From the NCBI GenBank assembly GCA_027001105.1, contig JALTMZ010000067.1, positions 1 through 6,492 of the forward strand: 6,492 nucleotides of DNA, written 5' to 3'. This document shows, one piece after another, positions 4,539 to 6,492 of the stretch. This DNA is from Thermococcus sp. (GTDB taxonomy: Archaea; Methanobacteriota_B; Thermococci; Thermococcales; Thermococcaceae). Positions within the stretch are counted from its first letter, which is position 1. The number at the start of each line of letters is the position of its first letter. Under the pieces are notes generated by a model, which saw only the letters and a program-made list of their open reading frames with translations, did not search any database and had not been told where the DNA came from. Position numbers and translations under genes: made by a program.

Positions 4539-5411
4539 ATGATCGACATAACTCCGTACATTAAGACACTTACCTCACTAAACAAAAGGGGATTCGAATT
4601 AATAGGCATTGCAGTTGCTTTGTACTATTTAAGCGCCCTTATCTATGCCCTTCGCTGGAAAGTCGTCCTAAATGCAATTGGAAAGAACATTCCCATAATT
4701 GAACTCCTACGGATAACCCTTTCCTCAATTTTTGTCAACAACGTGACCCCAATGAGCAGAGGTGGAGGGGAGATACTCAGGATAACTTGGGTTGCAAAAA
4801 AGTATAAGATACCCATTGCTATTTCAACAGTCAGTATAGTGTACGAGCGAATTTTGGAGATATTTCCGATAATTTTCTTAGCTGTTATAGGATTATCTTA
4901 TTTCGCCCACCATGCTATTTTAATCACACTATCCCTATTTCTTGTTGCAGTTATTGTCTGGCTCAACTGGGAAAAGATTGTAATTCTATCATTTAAAGTG
5001 CTTAAAATCAAATTAAGTCATGAGGAGCTTGTTAACTTGTTGTCTCTCAGAAAAAGAGCATCGCTAACTATGATGGGGGTTGGATTGAGCTTTTTAGTAT
5101 GGTTCTTAGATATCATGAGACTCAAGGTTATAGCACTTGCTTTTAGCTGGAATCCAAGTATAAAGTTTCTGGCAATAATCTCACTTGCAAACTTGATATT
5201 TGGTCTTATGGCATTTACCCCTGGAGGCATTGGCATAGTGGAAGGCGGACTCATAGGAACCCTCGTCTATTTTGGAATCCCTTCGACATTGGCCATCTCA
5301 ATAACACTGATTGAGCGCTTCATATCTTATGTAATGAGCTCGGCAGTAGGATTTGCAACATTAGTGGTGTCTGGAGGTGCTGAAATATGGAAAGCCTTAA
5401 AATCGCATTAG
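4539..5411 (+). CDS. LPG-synthase-TM / UPF0104 family flippase-like membrane protein
   Basis: This 290-residue polytopic protein has the membrane domain found in MprF-type lysylphosphatidylglycerol synthases (PF03706), here without any enzymatic domain. Members are thought to move glycolipids or polyprenyl-linked sugars across the membrane. Family landmarks are A-L-R-W (37-40) at the end of the first helix, N-N-V-T-P-M-S-R-G-G-G-E (67-78) and F-T-P-G-G-I-G-I-V-E-G-G (226-237). About seven or eight helices are visible, with a charged loop at 152-176. The ATG at 4539 is chosen because a TATA-like box at 4495-4505 would put the transcript start near 4525; GTG 4506, 11 codons upstream in frame, has no ribosome binding site but is possible (301 aa). 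The site before 4539 (GGGAAGAG) is weak. The 3' end overlaps the glycosyltransferase by 25 nt. Confidence 0.85.
   Translation: MIDITPYIKTLTSLNKRGFELIGIAVALYYLSALIYALRWKVVLNAIGKNIPIIELLRITLSSIFVNNVTPMSRGGGEILRITWVAKKYKIPIAISTVSIVYERILEIFPIIFLAVIGLSYFAHHAILITLSLFLVAVIVWLNWEKIVILSFKVLKIKLSHEELVNLLSLRKRASLTMMGVGLSFLVWFLDIMRLKVIALAFSWNPSIKFLAIISLANLIFGLMAFTPGGIGIVEGGLIGTLVYFGIPSTLAISITLIERFISYVMSSAVGFATLVVSGGAEIWKALKSH
5373..5379 (+). promoter_or_regulatory. Ribosome binding site of the glycosyltransferase gene inside the upstream gene
   Basis: GGAGGTG, a full match to the archaeal anti-Shine-Dalgarno, lies within the end of the flippase-like gene and seven nt before ATG 5387. It fixes the start and shows that the 25-nt overlap is real. 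Confidence 0.7.
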
Positions 5412-6492
5412 CCTCTGATTGGTTCTTTCCAAGTACCGGAGGCATAGAACATCATATCCACGATCTCGCCAAAAACTTGGTTGAGCGGGGGCATGATGTT
5501 CATATAATAACACGAGTGGGAGAGTATCCAGATAATACTTTACCTTATACAGTTCACCGGTTTAAGGGAAGAATCACAGTTGACAGTTTCCATGTGAGTA
5601 TAGGGGTTGATCTATTAAAAAGGGTGAATGAACTCTACAAGAAAGAACATTTCGACATTACCCATGGACACAGCATCTACTCTCCAATAGCTGTTGGGGT
5701 CTCGAACCTCTCCAGCGGTATCAGAGGTGTTCCGAGTATCATTACAAATCACTCCTTTTTGGGAAATTCAATATTAAATCCAACATATATTCTCCTACTT
5801 CAGACATCTCTCAGAAAAATTGATGGATTCATAGCAGTTAGCAATGCCGTTAAAAAGGACTTGGAAAACATATTACGAGGAAGTTTAAGGAACAGACCAA
5901 TATACGTCGTTCCAAATGGGATAGACACAAATTTCTGGAGACCTGTGGAAGATAAAGAGGAGTGGAAAAGTAAGATGGGATTAGATGGAATAGTAATAAC
6001 AACAACCTCACGACTTACAAAGAGAAAAAGAGTGAATGTAATACCCAAACTGGCAAAAGAAATTGTAGAAAAATACAGGATAGAGGATATAAAGTTCGTT
6101 ATAATAGGTGATGGTCCGGAGAAAAGGAGAATTAAAGAACTCATTAAAGCTTATCATGTCCAAGATAAAGTTTTGATGGTTGGAAAACAACCACGAGAAA
6201 AGGTCAGGGAGTATCTCTGGGCAAGTGATATTTACCTATCTCCAGCAATTTATGAAGCATTTGGAATAGCAGCTCTTGAAGCACTTTCTTGTGGGGTTCC
6301 TGTAGTTGCAAACAACCACGGAGGAATAAGCGAAATAGTGAGACACGGTGTTACAGGACTAATATCAGAGGATGACATGGAACTGCTTGAAAACGTTCTG
6401 TATCTGCTGAACAATATAGAGTTGGTTGAAAAGATGGGTAAGAATGCAAGAAAGATTGTAAAAGAGGAATTTTCATGGGAAAAGGTAACAAA
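5387..6492 (+). CDS. GT4-family glycosyltransferase, PIG-A-like, 3' end cut by window
   Basis: The frame is open for 368 complete codons to the window edge; homologues are a little longer, so only the last few residues are missing. It is a retaining GT-B fold enzyme that probably moves a sugar from a nucleotide-sugar to a membrane lipid or glycan on the cytoplasmic side. The N-terminal half has F-P-S-T-G-G-I-E-H-H (14-23) with L-V-E-R-G-H-D-V (31-38), then H-G-H-S (93-96) and I-T-N-H-S (119-123), a pattern close to eukaryotic PIG-A. Next come A-V-S-N-A-V (150-155) and V-P-N-G-I-D (175-180). The Glycos_transf_1 half has I-I-G-D-G-P (239-244) and the E-x7-E pair Glu290/Glu298 in Y-E-A-F-G-I-A-A-L-E. 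Donor and acceptor cannot be told from sequence. The overlap with the flippase-like gene suggests a shared pathway. Confidence 0.92.
   Translation, partial: MESLKIALASDWFFPSTGGIEHHIHDLAKNLVERGHDVHIITRVGEYPDNTLPYTVHRFKGRITVDSFHVSIGVDLLKRVNELYKKEHFDITHGHSIYSPIAVGVSNLSSGIRGVPSIITNHSFLGNSILNPTYILLLQTSLRKIDGFIAVSNAVKKDLENILRGSLRNRPIYVVPNGIDTNFWRPVEDKEEWKSKMGLDGIVITTTSRLTKRKRVNVIPKLAKEIVEKYRIEDIKFVIIGDGPEKRRIKELIKAYHVQDKVLMVGKQPREKVREYLWASDIYLSPAIYEAFGIAALEALSCGVPVVANNHGGISEIVRHGVTGLISEDDMELLENVLYLLNNIELVEKMGKNARKIVKEEFSWEKVT

Noticed and set aside
4514..4560. TGATGA as the C box of a C/D guide RNA
   Set aside because: No CTGA D box follows within the usual 50-60 nt.

Overview
The window looks like chromosomal DNA of a low-GC hyperthermophilic archaeon of the order Thermococcales (Thermococcus/Pyrococcus group). 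The evidence is the one-gene beta subunit of ADP-forming acetyl-CoA synthetase, the archaeal-type pyruvate kinase, Shine-Dalgarno sites of the GAGGTG type close to start codons, TATA/BRE-like promoters and T-rich terminators. The genus is an inference from remembered protein families; no search was run.

Left part (1 to about 1400, plus strand): a compact run of three unrecognised genes. The first is the C-terminal 200 residues of a protein with a beta-rich, probably extracytoplasmic domain. It is followed by a polytopic membrane protein (175 aa) and a small two-helix membrane protein (67 aa). The most unusual signal of the window is here. A 29-nt sequence occurs three times, each time ending exactly at an ATG (601, 1153, 1402). 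It holds the ribosome binding site, and in one frame it always reads as a D-N/S-N-L-I-V/A-G tail whose stop codon overlaps that ATG. The third copy leads into a frame broken by a TAA after 19 codons (1402-1671), perhaps a decayed fourth gene.

Centre (1722-3887): two genes of energy metabolism converge on a 39-bp gap with T-rich ends on both strands. acdB (acetyl-CoA + ADP + Pi to acetate + ATP + CoA) lies on plus and pyruvate kinase on minus. Both make ATP by substrate-level phosphorylation, one on each side of pyruvate, but they are separate transcription units and the alpha subunit of the synthetase is not in the window. The pyruvate kinase carries Lys at the position that distinguishes K+-independent enzymes.

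Right part (3939-6492): a minus-strand small membrane protein of the COG2426/PF06695 family with a TTG start lies just upstream of pyruvate kinase. It is divided by a divergent promoter region of 132 bp from a plus-strand pair: an LPG-synthase-TM (UPF0104) flippase-like membrane protein, and a PIG-A-like GT4 glycosyltransferase that overlaps it by 25 nt and runs off the window. The pair suggests envelope glycolipid or lipid-linked glycan assembly.

No tRNA, rRNA, CRISPR array, transposase or integrase was seen. I do not claim a proven new system. The best candidate for something undescribed is the left-hand membrane-protein cluster with its repeated junction sequence.
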